From positions 9,627,501-9,691,500 of the forward strand of contig JAFEKX020000001.1 of the NCBI GenBank assembly GCA_016893485.2: a DNA stretch of 64,000 nucleotides, in the 5' to 3' direction. The position numbers and the translations under genes were made by a program. The notes beneath the pieces were generated by a model, which saw only the letters and a list, made by a program, of their open reading frames with translations, did no database searches and was not told the DNA's origin. Source of the stretch: Streptomyces sp. P3. Its GTDB lineage: Bacteria; Actinomycetota; Actinomycetes; Streptomycetales; Streptomycetaceae. Shown here in pieces: positions 1-7,889 of this stretch (its first letter is position 1; each line of letters starts with the position of its first letter).

Positions 1-516
1 ACCGATGTACCGCGATCCTGGGGGAGACTCCACACTCCTTCGCGGGATTCTCACTCTGCCCAAGCCGCGATCCAGCAGGCCAGCGAATTAGGTTGCTTGA
101 CCCTCCGGGCGCCGCCGGTACGGGCGAGGCCGCGGGTGACGCCGTCACGCCGGATGGCGGTGCTGATGATCTGGTCGGCGAGGCGCATGTAGGTGACGAG
201 GGTGCCGGTGGGTCGGGCGCGGCCTTCGGCCCCGGCCCGACGCCGACAGGTTCGCGGATTCCTGAGGGCCCAGGGCAGCGAACTGACCGGCCACCTGACG
301 TTGAGATGCCCATCGTCCAGCCGGTTGAGGCAGCAGGCGTTTGTACGGCCCGCACTCGGGAGGGGGTGTAGTGACGTGGCGGTGTTTTCCCCGTGAGGCT
401 TCCCGGGGCGAGGGGCTGGGGACTCGTGGAGGGTGTCGCCGGCCGTGCTCACCGAGCCGCCCGTGTGCTGGTGCCGTAGGTGTGCGGCCATCCCGATCCT
501 CGCGACCACCGGCACT
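1..516. other. Left edge without a recognisable gene
   Basis: No frame here gives a convincing protein. A minus-strand open frame covers 51-524 but has no recognisable domain. Part of it (around 120-230) loosely resembles 2690-2790 at the DNA level, sharing the 13-base stretch gggtgacgccgtc, so both may be remnants of one decayed gene or mobile element. Confidence 0.4.
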
Positions 517-956
517 TCACGCATCCGGCCCGAGTCCGTTGCGGGCTTCCACGCGCTGCTTGAGGCCGGTGTTGAAGGCGGCGTACCCGTCTCTTTTGGG
601 TGTTCTGAGGAAGGGCCGGATCAGGGTGACCAGGGCGCCGGAGAATTCTTCGTGGTTGGTCAGGCGGGTGGTGCCGTCGTGGTTGGGGAGAGAACGAAGG
701 AGTGTCGGCCGTGGAACAGCTGCTTGATGCCGAGCGTGCCGACCCACCGTAGTTCCTGGCCGGGCGTCGCGACGGTGACCGTGGGCCTGAAGGTCATGCC
801 CGGCATGCGCATCGTGAGCCGGTTTCCCACTTGGGCGGTTCCCTCGGCCGCGGAGAAGGTGCTCCACTCGCCGTAGGTGGCGAAGTCGGTGAGGACGTCC
901 CACACCGCTTGCGGGGTGGCGTCGATGTCGATGACCGAGGTGAGGACCGGCTTCAT
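517..956 (-). CDS. SRPBCC (START-like) family protein, one frameshift
   Basis: This is a small START/Bet v1-like fold protein of about 147 residues once repaired, the usual size for polyketide cyclase/AHSA1-type SRPBCC proteins, which bind hydrophobic ligands in the cytoplasm. The N-terminus carries the family pattern IDIDATPQAVWDVLTDF, and TYGEWSTF follows. Near position 688 the frame breaks in a run of four C. Adding one C continues the protein as NHDGTTRLTNHEEFSG and runs to the stop at 517. The ligand is unknown. It is transcribed in the same direction as the tetR-hydrolase genes but lies 136 bp beyond tetR. Confidence 0.75.
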
Positions 957-1091
957 GGTGGCTTTCCACTTCTGGCTGGTGCGGGAGACAGGGCGGGGGT
1001 CCGGCGAGCGAGTGGTCTACCGGCGGCCGGCGGCCGGTGACCGGTGACCGGTGGGGCCGGGGAACGGCGTGGGGCGCGGTCCAATGGCGGG

Positions 1092-1711
1092 TCAGAGCGT
1101 CCCGCCCGGCGCGGCCCTGCGGGAGGGGGCGCTGTGGGTGCTGGTGGCCGTGGTCTCCCGCAGGCCGTGGTCGATGAAGTCGATCATCCAGGTGAAGCTG
1201 TCGTCGATGTCGGTGGCGAACTGGAACCCGCCGGCTGCTTCCAGGGATGCGTATCCGTGCAGGACGGTGCGCAGCATCCGCAGCGCGTGGATCTGCTGGT
1301 CGGGGTCGATCCGGTAGCCGTGAAGCATGGCCGCCCAGGAGTCGACCACCCGGTTGAGGGCGTCGATGAGGGGTCGTCGGGTCCGGTCGGCCGGGCGGCG
1401 TTGGCTGCGGCGTACCGGCCGTGGTGGTCCTTGACGAACGTCCGCATCGCCTGTGCGCCGCGGACCAGGGCTTCGGTGCCGGAGCGGCCCTGGATGGCGT
1501 CGCGGATGGCGTCGGCGCACTGGTTCATGGCCAGGATGGCGATCCGGTGGGCGAGGTCGGTCTGACCGGTGACGTGCTTGTACAGCGAGGGGGTCTTGAC
1601 CCCGAGCCGTTCGGCGACCAGGCCCATGCCGAGCTGGTCGAACCCGACCTCGTCGACCAGGGCGGCGGCGGCTTCGGTGACCGTCGCGGCGGTGAGTCCG
1701 GCCCTAGGCAC
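1092..1711 (-). CDS. TetR/AcrR family regulator, one frameshift
   Basis: This is a one-component repressor of about 206 residues. Residues 8-48 form the TetR helix-turn-helix (DEVGFDQLGMGLVAERLGV, then PSLYKHV). The C-terminal ligand domain resembles the WHG type (LRMLRTVLHGYASLEAAGGF). The frame changes near 1376 between the segment ending ARPTGPDD and the one starting PLIDALNRVV. The likely GTG start at 1711 overlaps the end of the upstream hydrolase gene by 8 nt, so the two genes form one operon. The regulator probably controls this operon through the palindrome at 2555-2589. Its effector is unknown. Confidence 0.8.
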
Positions 1712-2536
1712 GGCCGGCCGCCTTGTCCAGGAACGGCAGGGCCAGCGCGAGGACCTGGTCGGGGTCTGGGCGTGCGGGTAGTGGCCGGCGCCGTCGATCA
1801 CGGCCAGCTCGCCGAGGCCGGCGGGCAGGTCGGCGATGATCTTCTCTCCTTCGGCGCGGGGTCGGCCCAGTCGGGGTCCAGGCTGCCTTCGACGATCAGG
1901 ACCGGGCAGGTGACGTGGGCGAGCTGGGCGCCGGCGTCGGTGGGCTTGGACTTGCACATGTCCTGCAGGGCCTTCATCCGGCCGGGCTCACTCAGCGTGG
2001 CCTCGATGCGGGCCAGTTCGCTGTTCCAGTCGGCGGGCTTGGCCGGGTAGGCCACGTCGAGGTACTTCTTCCAGTCCGCCACGCGTCCCCGGACGATGAC
2101 CTGCGCCATCCGCGTGTACCCGGTCCGGAAGCGCTTGACCCGGATCAGCCCGCCCAGGTCGATGGGCTGCGCACGGGTGAACGGAGCCAGCTCTATCACC
2201 GCGCTGATCACGTCGGGCGCGGTGGCGGCCGCGATGGTCGCGGCGCCGCCGCTGATCGACTGCCCGATGATCACGGCCGGGCCGCCGAGGTGACGCACGA
2301 CGGCGACCAGGTCTCCGGCGATGTCGGTGCGGCTGTAACCGTCCCAGCCGAGGGAGGACTCGCCGCACCCGCGGATGTCGACGTTCGCGACCCGGTAACC
2401 GGCGGCCACCAGGCCGGGAACGAGGAAGCGGTAGGAGTGCCGGCTGTCGCCGATACCGTGCGCCAGCACGACCAGGGACCTTCCCCGTCACGTCGAAGGC
2501 GAGGGTGTTCTTGCCGATTCTCAGGTGCTCGGGCAT
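1704..2536 (-). CDS. Alpha/beta hydrolase, several frameshifts
   Basis: This cytoplasmic alpha/beta-hydrolase-fold enzyme has about 275 residues after repair. It shows the oxyanion-hole motif LAHGIGDSRHS, the strand NVDIRGCGESS, the nucleophile elbow IGQSISGG (Ser), the acid region LIVEGSLDPDWADP and the catalytic His in IDGAGHYPHAQTP. Frames break near 2478, 1860 and 1755, the last repaired by one C. I prefer the ATG at 2536 because GGAGG lies 5 nt upstream; an in-frame ATG at 2548 has no such site. The stop TAG at 1704-1706 lies inside the overlap with the tetR gene. The substrate cannot be told. Confidence 0.8.
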
Positions 2537-2554
2537 GTCGTCCTCCATCAGATG

Positions 2555-2589
2555 GCTAATGTTGTTAGCTAGAGACTAGCCACATTAGC
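2555..2589. promoter_or_regulatory. Nested palindromic operator upstream of hydrolase-tetR
   Basis: An outer inverted repeat GCTAATGT (2555-2562) / ACATTAGC (2582-2589) encloses an inner one, GCTAG-AGA-CTAGC (2568-2580). It lies 19 nt upstream of the hydrolase start, in an AT-richer patch. A TetR dimer or pair of dimers binding here to autoregulate the operon is an inference from position and symmetry. Confidence 0.6.
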
Positions 2590-3170
2590 TACGAGGGTCA
2601 ACGCCTCACCCGGCCGCCCTCGATCGGGGGTCGAGCCCAGAGCGATGGGCTGCCGCACGGCGTAGTGCAGAGAGACCGAAAAGGCGGATGCGCGTGGCGG
2701 CCGCGGATCGGGTGACGCCGTCCTCGTACAGGTGCGCAGCGGGGCGCGGCCAGACGCAGGTAGGAGCAGACGGCCGACGGGACGAATGGCCGACTGGGTC
2801 CTGGAGCCGTGCCGTACAGGACGCCGAACGACCGGTTGAGCGGGCCGCGGAACGGGGCGGTGTCAACCAGGTGCCGGGCCCGGGCCAGAACCGCATCCGA
2901 GTGCCGGTCGGGGTGAGACGTCCGCTCACGCGCAGGTAGTTGATGACGCGGGCGCCGTGGAAGTGCCTGCAGCGGGCCGGCCGCACCAGCCCGGTCTGCA
3001 TCACGGCTGGCTAGCGGGTGTCTTCTTTCGGTCGGCCTACGGCCGCCATTCCTGGTGGTACTGAGGCTGCTCGGCGTACGACTGCGCCGGCACGGTGAGC
3101 GCGTACGCGAGCCGGAACCGCACACGGGTCCGGCCCCCACCGATCTGGGATATCGGAGAGGGCCGGACGG
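2590..3170. other. Intergenic stretch, no supported gene
   Basis: Open frames exist on the minus strand (2598-3140) but they are arginine/proline-rich, have no domain and read as GC-rich chance frames. The stretch has a weak resemblance to 120-230 (see the left edge). Confidence 0.4.
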
Positions 3171-3247
3171 TGGTAGCGGGGGAGGGATTTGAACCCACGA
3201 CCTCTGGGTTATGAGCCCAGCGAGCTACCGAGCTGCTCCACCCCGCG
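3171..3247 (-). tRNA. tRNA-Met(CAT), initiator type, CCA encoded
   Basis: The 77-nt gene folds as a cloverleaf on the minus strand, with anticodon CAT in the loop CTCATAA. Three features mark it as the initiator: position 1 (C) does not pair with position 72 (T), the anticodon stem carries three consecutive G-C pairs (GGG/CCC), and the D stem has purine 11:pyrimidine 24. Discriminator A and the CCA end are encoded at 3171-3174. Position 50:64 in the T stem appears mismatched (T:T). Confidence 0.93.
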
Positions 3248-3633
3248 TCGGTATCCCTCACAGTACGTCATCAGGACGCGGCAGGCCGGGATTTACCTCC
3301 GGCAGGTGGGTTCCGGGGTTCCATGAAGCACTGTGGGTCGGTCTTTAGCAGCGGGCGAGCAGTCCCACGGTCGTGTGAGCGCTGCCGTGATCCGTCCGTG
3401 GTCGGGTCCGGGAGACACCCCTCACCGTCGTCGAGCGTGTGACGCCGCCGCCTGGGCCAGTGATCCGACCCTCTTGGAAGCAGATCATGAGGAACGGCTC
3501 CCACTGCCCATTGAGGCAATGCCCGCAGTGTCCGGTCGGCGGCATCGCTCCCTGCGCGGGCGGCTGACGAGGTTGTCGGCGGCGGGCGGCATAATCGCCA
3601 CCGTCATGATCACTGAACCGGCCGGAGGCCCTG
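3248..3633. other. Intergenic stretch between tRNA and SUKH gene
   Basis: No gene is supported. Short open frames on both strands lack a start with a ribosome binding site or any recognisable motif. Confidence 0.4.
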
Positions 3634-5042
3634 TTGTCCACGCTGCATGATTTCGCCACCTGGGAGCCTCTGCTGCGGCTGCTGCGGGCAGCCCACACGG
3701 CGAGCCTCGCCGTGCCGGGCGGCAGCGTGGCGGGGAGTATCGGCCAAGGCTCGTGGAGCGTGCCCGTGCAGCAGCGGCGCCCGCAGCCCGGACGCGCCCT
3801 GCTCGTGTCGGACATGCAGGAGGAGTTCGACGCGATCGAGCGGGTGCGAAACGCTCTCGCCGCGGCGGACGTTGCCCATATCGCCTTCACCGCGGAGATC
3901 CGCCCAGCGGGCAGGCTGTGCTTCATCTGTTCGATCCCAGCCCGGCTGCGGATCCCGGCATCGGCAACGCCCATCCGGGGGCGCTGCTCCTGGTCGAGGG
4001 GGCGCTGCCCGAGCCGTGGCGCCGCCTGCCCGAGGCTGTGCCCGGTGCGCGGCCGGCTCCGTCCGTGGATCTGGCGCTGCTGGAACGGACGCTGCGCGAG
4101 CGGATACCCGAGGCGACCGGCGCCACCGAGGCGGAGATCGCCGCGGTGGATGCCCGCCTCGGAGTGGCGCTGCCCGAGGAGGTCAAGGTGCTCTACCGGG
4201 TGACGCGCGCGCGGTGGGCGGACTGGGGTGACGACCACGAGGCGGCGCAGCGCGTCTTCGACGCGGTTGGCTTCGAGCTGGGCTCCCTGGATGATGTCTT
4301 TGTCGCCGACAGATCGTGCCGTCCGTTCCGTTGGGAGCATGCGGCGATGGAGACGGCTGTCACCGCGCCGGACGCGGCCGTGCAGGACCTGGTCGGCTCG
4401 CCCGGATGGATCGTCATCGGCGACACCGGCGGCGGGGACCAGGTCGCCGTCGACCTGACGCCAGGACCGTGCGGCCACAGCGGGCAGATCATCGTGCTCG
4501 ACCACGAACGGAGCGTCGGGGCCCAGCTGTTCGCCGAGTCCCTCACCGACCTGGTCCAGGAACCGGAACGGGACTGGTACTCCGGGCGCGGCCAGGGCGG
4601 ACTTCCCCAGGTGGCGTGGGTCAACCACCGCAGCGTCACCAGTATCGAGGCCGTGGCCCATCCCGAACTGGAGGTGCTGAGCCTCGGCGTCTGGGACGGT
4701 GAACCGTTCAGCCTGGCCCCCGTGATCGGGCTGCCACGCCTGCGTACTCTCTCCGGCTACCCCGGGACGCTCGCCGACCCACTGGAGATCGCTGGGCTGA
4801 CAGCGCTGGAGTTCCTCGAACTCACACCGGAGGACTGGCGCGTCCTGCTCGACGCTGATGCTGTCCCGCGCAGCCTCTCGGCCGCCGCCATCAGGGCGTA
4901 CGGCGACCGCGACACGCGCGCGATCGTTGCCCTGGCGAACGAGATCCTCGCTCTCTTCGACCGCCCCCGATCCCTGAGACCGTGGTCAACGGCGACCTCG
5001 GGCCCCTGCCGTAGCGGCCATGCCCGTCCGCTCGGCACTTGA
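3634..5042 (+). CDS. SMI1/KNR4 (SUKH) family protein, one frameshift
   Basis: This is a protein of about 470 residues with an internal SUKH (SMI1/KNR4) domain, seen as ATEAEIAAVDARLGVALPEE followed by VKVLYRVTRARW and, later, SPGWIVIGDTGGGDQVAVD. SUKH proteins are commonly immunity proteins against polymorphic toxins, though long ones like this can have other roles. The C-terminal third has leucine-rich segments (LPRLRTLSGYPG, LTALEFLELTP). The TTG start at 3634 is supported by GGAGG five bases upstream and by an in-frame stop just before. The frame breaks near 3915 in a CCC run; adding one C joins the two parts. No toxin gene is adjacent. Confidence 0.75.
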
Positions 5043-5108
5043 GCCGCGCTCGTGCCTGTCCAGAAACAGACCCCGGGAATGAGCAGGTGAAAGGAACGTC
5101 GGGCCTGG

Positions 5109-5918
5109 TCATGGCCGCTCGAGTTGTCGAGGGTGCGGCGGCGCGACGCTGGTGACCCGTGTTCTGGGCAACACCCGACCCCGACAGAACGAATCCAGTG
5201 AGGCCCCCACCCGTGCCACGCGGACCGAGAAGGCAGCGGATGCTGACCATAGGGGTGCGGGTTGCTGCCCCGTGGCTTCAGCGGCCGGTACCTTCAGACG
5301 TCTCCTCGGCCCGGGGCGCAGTTGTCGCCCCGGGCGTGGTGGGGCGGTGTAGAAGACGGAGGCGCCCTGCTTGGTGCGCTGGGCCTGGCTCTTGGCCACG
5401 AGGCCCTCGGTGGTGACGCGGACCACCTTGGTCTTGATGTTGCGCTCGGGGTGGGCCTGGCTGAGTGCGGTGGAGATCTCTGCCGCGGAGCGCGGCTCGT
5501 TCTGCTCGGCGAGGTGGCGGCGGATGAGTTCTACCAGGGTGGGCCGGGCCGCCGTGGTGCCGGCCTTGGGCGTGGGCTTGTGGGCGGCCGGCTTCTTGGC
5601 CGTCGTTTCCCGCACGGCTGTGGTCTTGCGCGTCCTTCGCTTGCTGGGGGGCGCAGCCTCGGTCTTCTGCTGACGTGTGGGCACTGCGGCGCTCTCAGCC
5701 GCGGCCGCCGGCCTGTCAGGTGCGTGCGTGACGCCGAGTGCCTGCTGGATGTTGACCAGCACGCTGTGGTCCTGCTGCAGGGCAGTCAGCTGTTGCTGCA
5801 GGGCGGCGATGTCCGCGCCGATACGTTCCTGCTCCTTGAGGTTGCTTTCGAGGTCGCCGGCCACCTGGGTGATGTACTGGGATGTGAGTTCCGTGGCGAC
5901 AGTTGTGCTCTCGGGCAT
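5109..5918 (-). CDS. Coiled-coil, Lys/Ala-rich linker, winged-helix-like protein
   Basis: The ATG at 5918 follows a clear site (GAGGAAAGG, 8 nt spacing). Residues about 15-60 form a coiled coil (LESNLKEQERIGADIAALQQ). Residues 80-140 form a basic Ala/Lys/Pro/Thr-rich linker (KKPAAHKPTPKAG). Residues 145-205 look like a winged-helix domain (LVELIRRHLAEQNEPRSAAE, then TTEGLVAKSQAQRTK, GASVFYTA). The last 60 residues are Arg/Pro-rich and unlike the rest, so a frameshift may have removed the true stop just after VFYTAPP. A nucleoid-associated or DNA-binding role is an inference from charge and the wing-like fold. Confidence 0.7.
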   Translation of the reverse strand: MPESTTVATELTSQYITQVAGDLESNLKEQERIGADIAALQQQLTALQQDHSVLVNIQQALGVTHAPDRPAAAAESAAVPTRQQKTEAAPPSKRRTRKTTAVRETTAKKPAAHKPTPKAGTTAARPTLVELIRRHLAEQNEPRSAAEISTALSQAHPERNIKTKVVRVTTEGLVAKSQAQRTKQGASVFYTAPPRPGRQLRPGPRRRLKVPAAEATGQQPAPLWSASAAFSVRVARVGASLDSFCRGRVLPRTRVTSVAPPHPRQLERP

Positions 5919-6108
5919 GGTGCTGGCCTTTCCTCGGTGTGCGGCAGTGATCCAGACTCTTGGCCTCGAACCGGGGCAGCGCTGCCTCTGTGCTGTACCG
6001 GCGATGCAGCCCCTGTAGCTGCAGCAAACACTGCCTTGACGTTGAGATACTACGGACAGGCGGAACCAATTGTTCCCTTCACGCGGTGTCCGTTGTCCGG
6101 CGCGGTCG

Positions 6109-6647
6109 TCATGGCCACGCTGTCTGATCTCTTTTGGGGGCCCGGGGCAGGCGGAGTTCCCTGCCTCTCGCCCTGTCGGCTGTGTCGTCCTCCTGGGGAA
6201 TGGAGCTGAGTAGTCCTGGCCGGGGTTCAGGGGAGAGGCCGAGCACCCGGACGCCCGTCTTGGCCCAGGTTTTGGACTGGAGGGTGACGACGCGTGCTCC
6301 GTTCGGGCGCCCGGGGCCGGGCATGGCCACGTGACGGGTGCCGGCACCAGCCAGAGCCGTTTGCGGCCCGATGCGGCCAGGACGGCGGTGAGATCGAGCG
6401 GGTGGAAGACCACGAGGTCGAGCATGGCGAGGTGGTCGGCGAGCCCGGTGCGTACCCGGTCGGCTTCGGTGAGTGCGGCCAGAGCGACGTGGACGCGCCC
6501 GGCCCCGGTGTCGGCGGCCAGGTACGGAAGGCGGGAGGCCAGGACGTTGTCCGAGCCCAGGGCGAGCAGTGCGACGTCGTCGAGGACGACATCGACGGGG
6601 CGAGAGGGTTCACGCGGTGCTGCCGAGCCGGCGCGCGAGTTCATCAT
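6109..6647 (-). CDS. PIN-domain-like hypothetical protein, one frameshift
   Basis: The first part reads VDVVLDDVALLALGSDNVLA, then LAADTGAGRVHVALAALTEA and LADHLAMLDLVVFHPLDL. This arrangement of an acidic first strand, a helix and a conserved small-residue second helix recalls PIN-like proteins common in Streptomyces. Near 6330 the frame shifts, and the C-terminal strand continues as GARVVTLQSKTWAKTGVRVLGL. Only one of the acidic PIN residues is obvious, so nuclease activity is doubtful. The start at 6647 (tandem ATG) is uncertain, since an open frame extends upstream to 6815. Confidence 0.5.
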
Positions 6648-7041
6648 GTGCTGTGCGGTCCTGTCCGGGATCCGGGGCGGGGCATAGCCGGCGAGCGTGC
6701 GCAGGACTTCGAGGGTCTTCGCGACCTGCTCGTCCTCTCCACCGCTTTGATATCGCCGCGGAAGGCGCCCAGGCACCGTGGTCGGACCCGCCGCCTGGGT
6801 GAGCGGGTCCGGCACCGCTCAGCGCAGCCGGACCACGGTGACGAGCGGGCCGCGGCACCTGGCACCCGCTGTCGAGCAGGTGCCGCGCCCTCATCGCGGC
6901 CGAACGCGATCACACCCTTCGGCGCAACCCCGCAGATCCGGCCGAACTCCACGTGTTTGTTGCCATCTGCCGGTCCCCAGCTGCTCGCGCTGTCCGTGCT
7001 CGCTACATGTGAATCAGGTGCATTCAGAGGAGGGGGCTCTC

Positions 7042-7254
7042 ATGGTGCTGTCGATCAACGTGGCCGTGCTGCTGGCGGTCATCATCGTGCTGAGACTTCG
7101 GCGCCGTACCGAGGCGCGGAAGCGGACGGATGAGCAGCTGACCGTGCTCATCGTGTTGGTGTTCGGTGTGCTGGTCGCGCCGACCGCCTTCGGGCAGGGA
7201 ATCCTGCACGTGGTAGGTCAACTTGCAGACGGTATTACCCAGTCGGGCCACTGA
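7042..7254 (+). CDS. Small membrane protein, 70 aa
   Basis: The ATG at 7042 has an excellent site (GAGGAGGGG, about 6 nt upstream). The protein has an N-terminal membrane segment (INVAVLLAVIIVLRL), a short charged loop RRRTEARKRTDEQ, a second hydrophobic segment (LTVLIVLVFGVLVAP) and the tail GQGILHVVGQLADGITQ. It is a two-helix membrane protein of unknown function. No operon partner is evident. Confidence 0.75.
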   Translation: MVLSINVAVLLAVIIVLRLRRRTEARKRTDEQLTVLIVLVFGVLVAPTAFGQGILHVVGQLADGITQSGH

Positions 7255-7298
7255 CGCTCTCTCACCGAACCCGACTCCGGGGGCGGGACGCTGGTGGG

Positions 7299-7402
7299 GT
7301 GACACGGAAGGTGCGACGTTGTGCGGAGTGCCGGGTGCCGCTGCCCCGCGCGCGGGGGTGAGGCGGCGGTACTGCGATACGACGTGCCGCAGCCGCCACT
7401 GA
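7299..7402 (+). pseudogene. Possible small zinc-finger protein, frame-broken
   Basis: From GTG 7299 the frame reads RRCAECRVPLPRA, then after one inserted G in the run at about 7355 continues VRRRYCDTTCRSRH. The four cysteines (CxxC and CxxxC) suggest a small zinc-binding protein of about 35 residues. It is short and broken, so support is weak. Confidence 0.3.
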
Positions 7403-7468
7403 CGGCGGGTGAAGCGGCACAACGAGATCTACCGCAGTGTCACACGTTCCCGGCACCGGGGCCCGGGC

Positions 7469-7690
7469 TTACCGGCGTGCCCGCCAGGTGCCGTAGAGCC
7501 CGACAACGGCGCTGGTGATGACTGTGAAGCCTGCGTCTCCGACTGTGAGATACACGACCGCCGTGACGCCCAGCAGGGCGAGCAGGGCTGCCAGATCCAC
7601 TAGTCGGCGCCGCTGCGATGTCTCCTCGGGCGGTGCCGGTGTGGGGCGGCTGTCGGGGCCAAGGCCCGCCGCGGTGTTGGTGTCGTCCAT
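7469..7690 (-). CDS. Small membrane protein, 73 aa
   Basis: Reading from ATG 7690, a polar Pro-rich N-terminus (LGPDSRPTPAPPEE) is followed by a basic stretch (SQRRR) and two adjacent hydrophobic segments (LVDLAALLALLGVTAVVYL and FTVITSAVVGLYGTW), ending in basic ARR. This looks like a two-pass membrane protein. No known family is recognised. It is divergent from the kinase gene, with about 200 bp between them. Confidence 0.6.
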   Translation of the reverse strand: MDDTNTAAGLGPDSRPTPAPPEETSQRRRLVDLAALLALLGVTAVVYLTVGDAGFTVITSAVVGLYGTWRARR

Positions 7691-7889
7691 GACTCCAGAA
7701 GACTGCTGCTGGACACATGGAGGAAGCGGTCCGGACGAGCCCGCACCAACTCGTATGCGGGCGGCCAACCACCGTATGGATGAGCGCTGTTGGCGAACGA
7801 CGATACCGTTCAGGTTTGTTCAGGATTTTCCGTGGACGTTCGCCGCAGACAGTCCCTACCGTAGGTCTACACAGCGCCACGGGGACTCG

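Noticed and set aside
3171..3247. tRNA as a currently occupied integration site
   Set aside because: I saw no second copy of the tRNA 3' end and no integrase gene in the window.
3037..3261. Open frame overlapping the tRNA
   Set aside because: It reads through the tRNA-fMet gene on the same strand and contains the false-protein signature that tRNA genes give when translated; no ribosome site.
3345..4661. Long minus-strand frame opposite the SUKH gene
   Set aside because: Arginine/alanine-rich mirror of a real gene, no domain and no start site.
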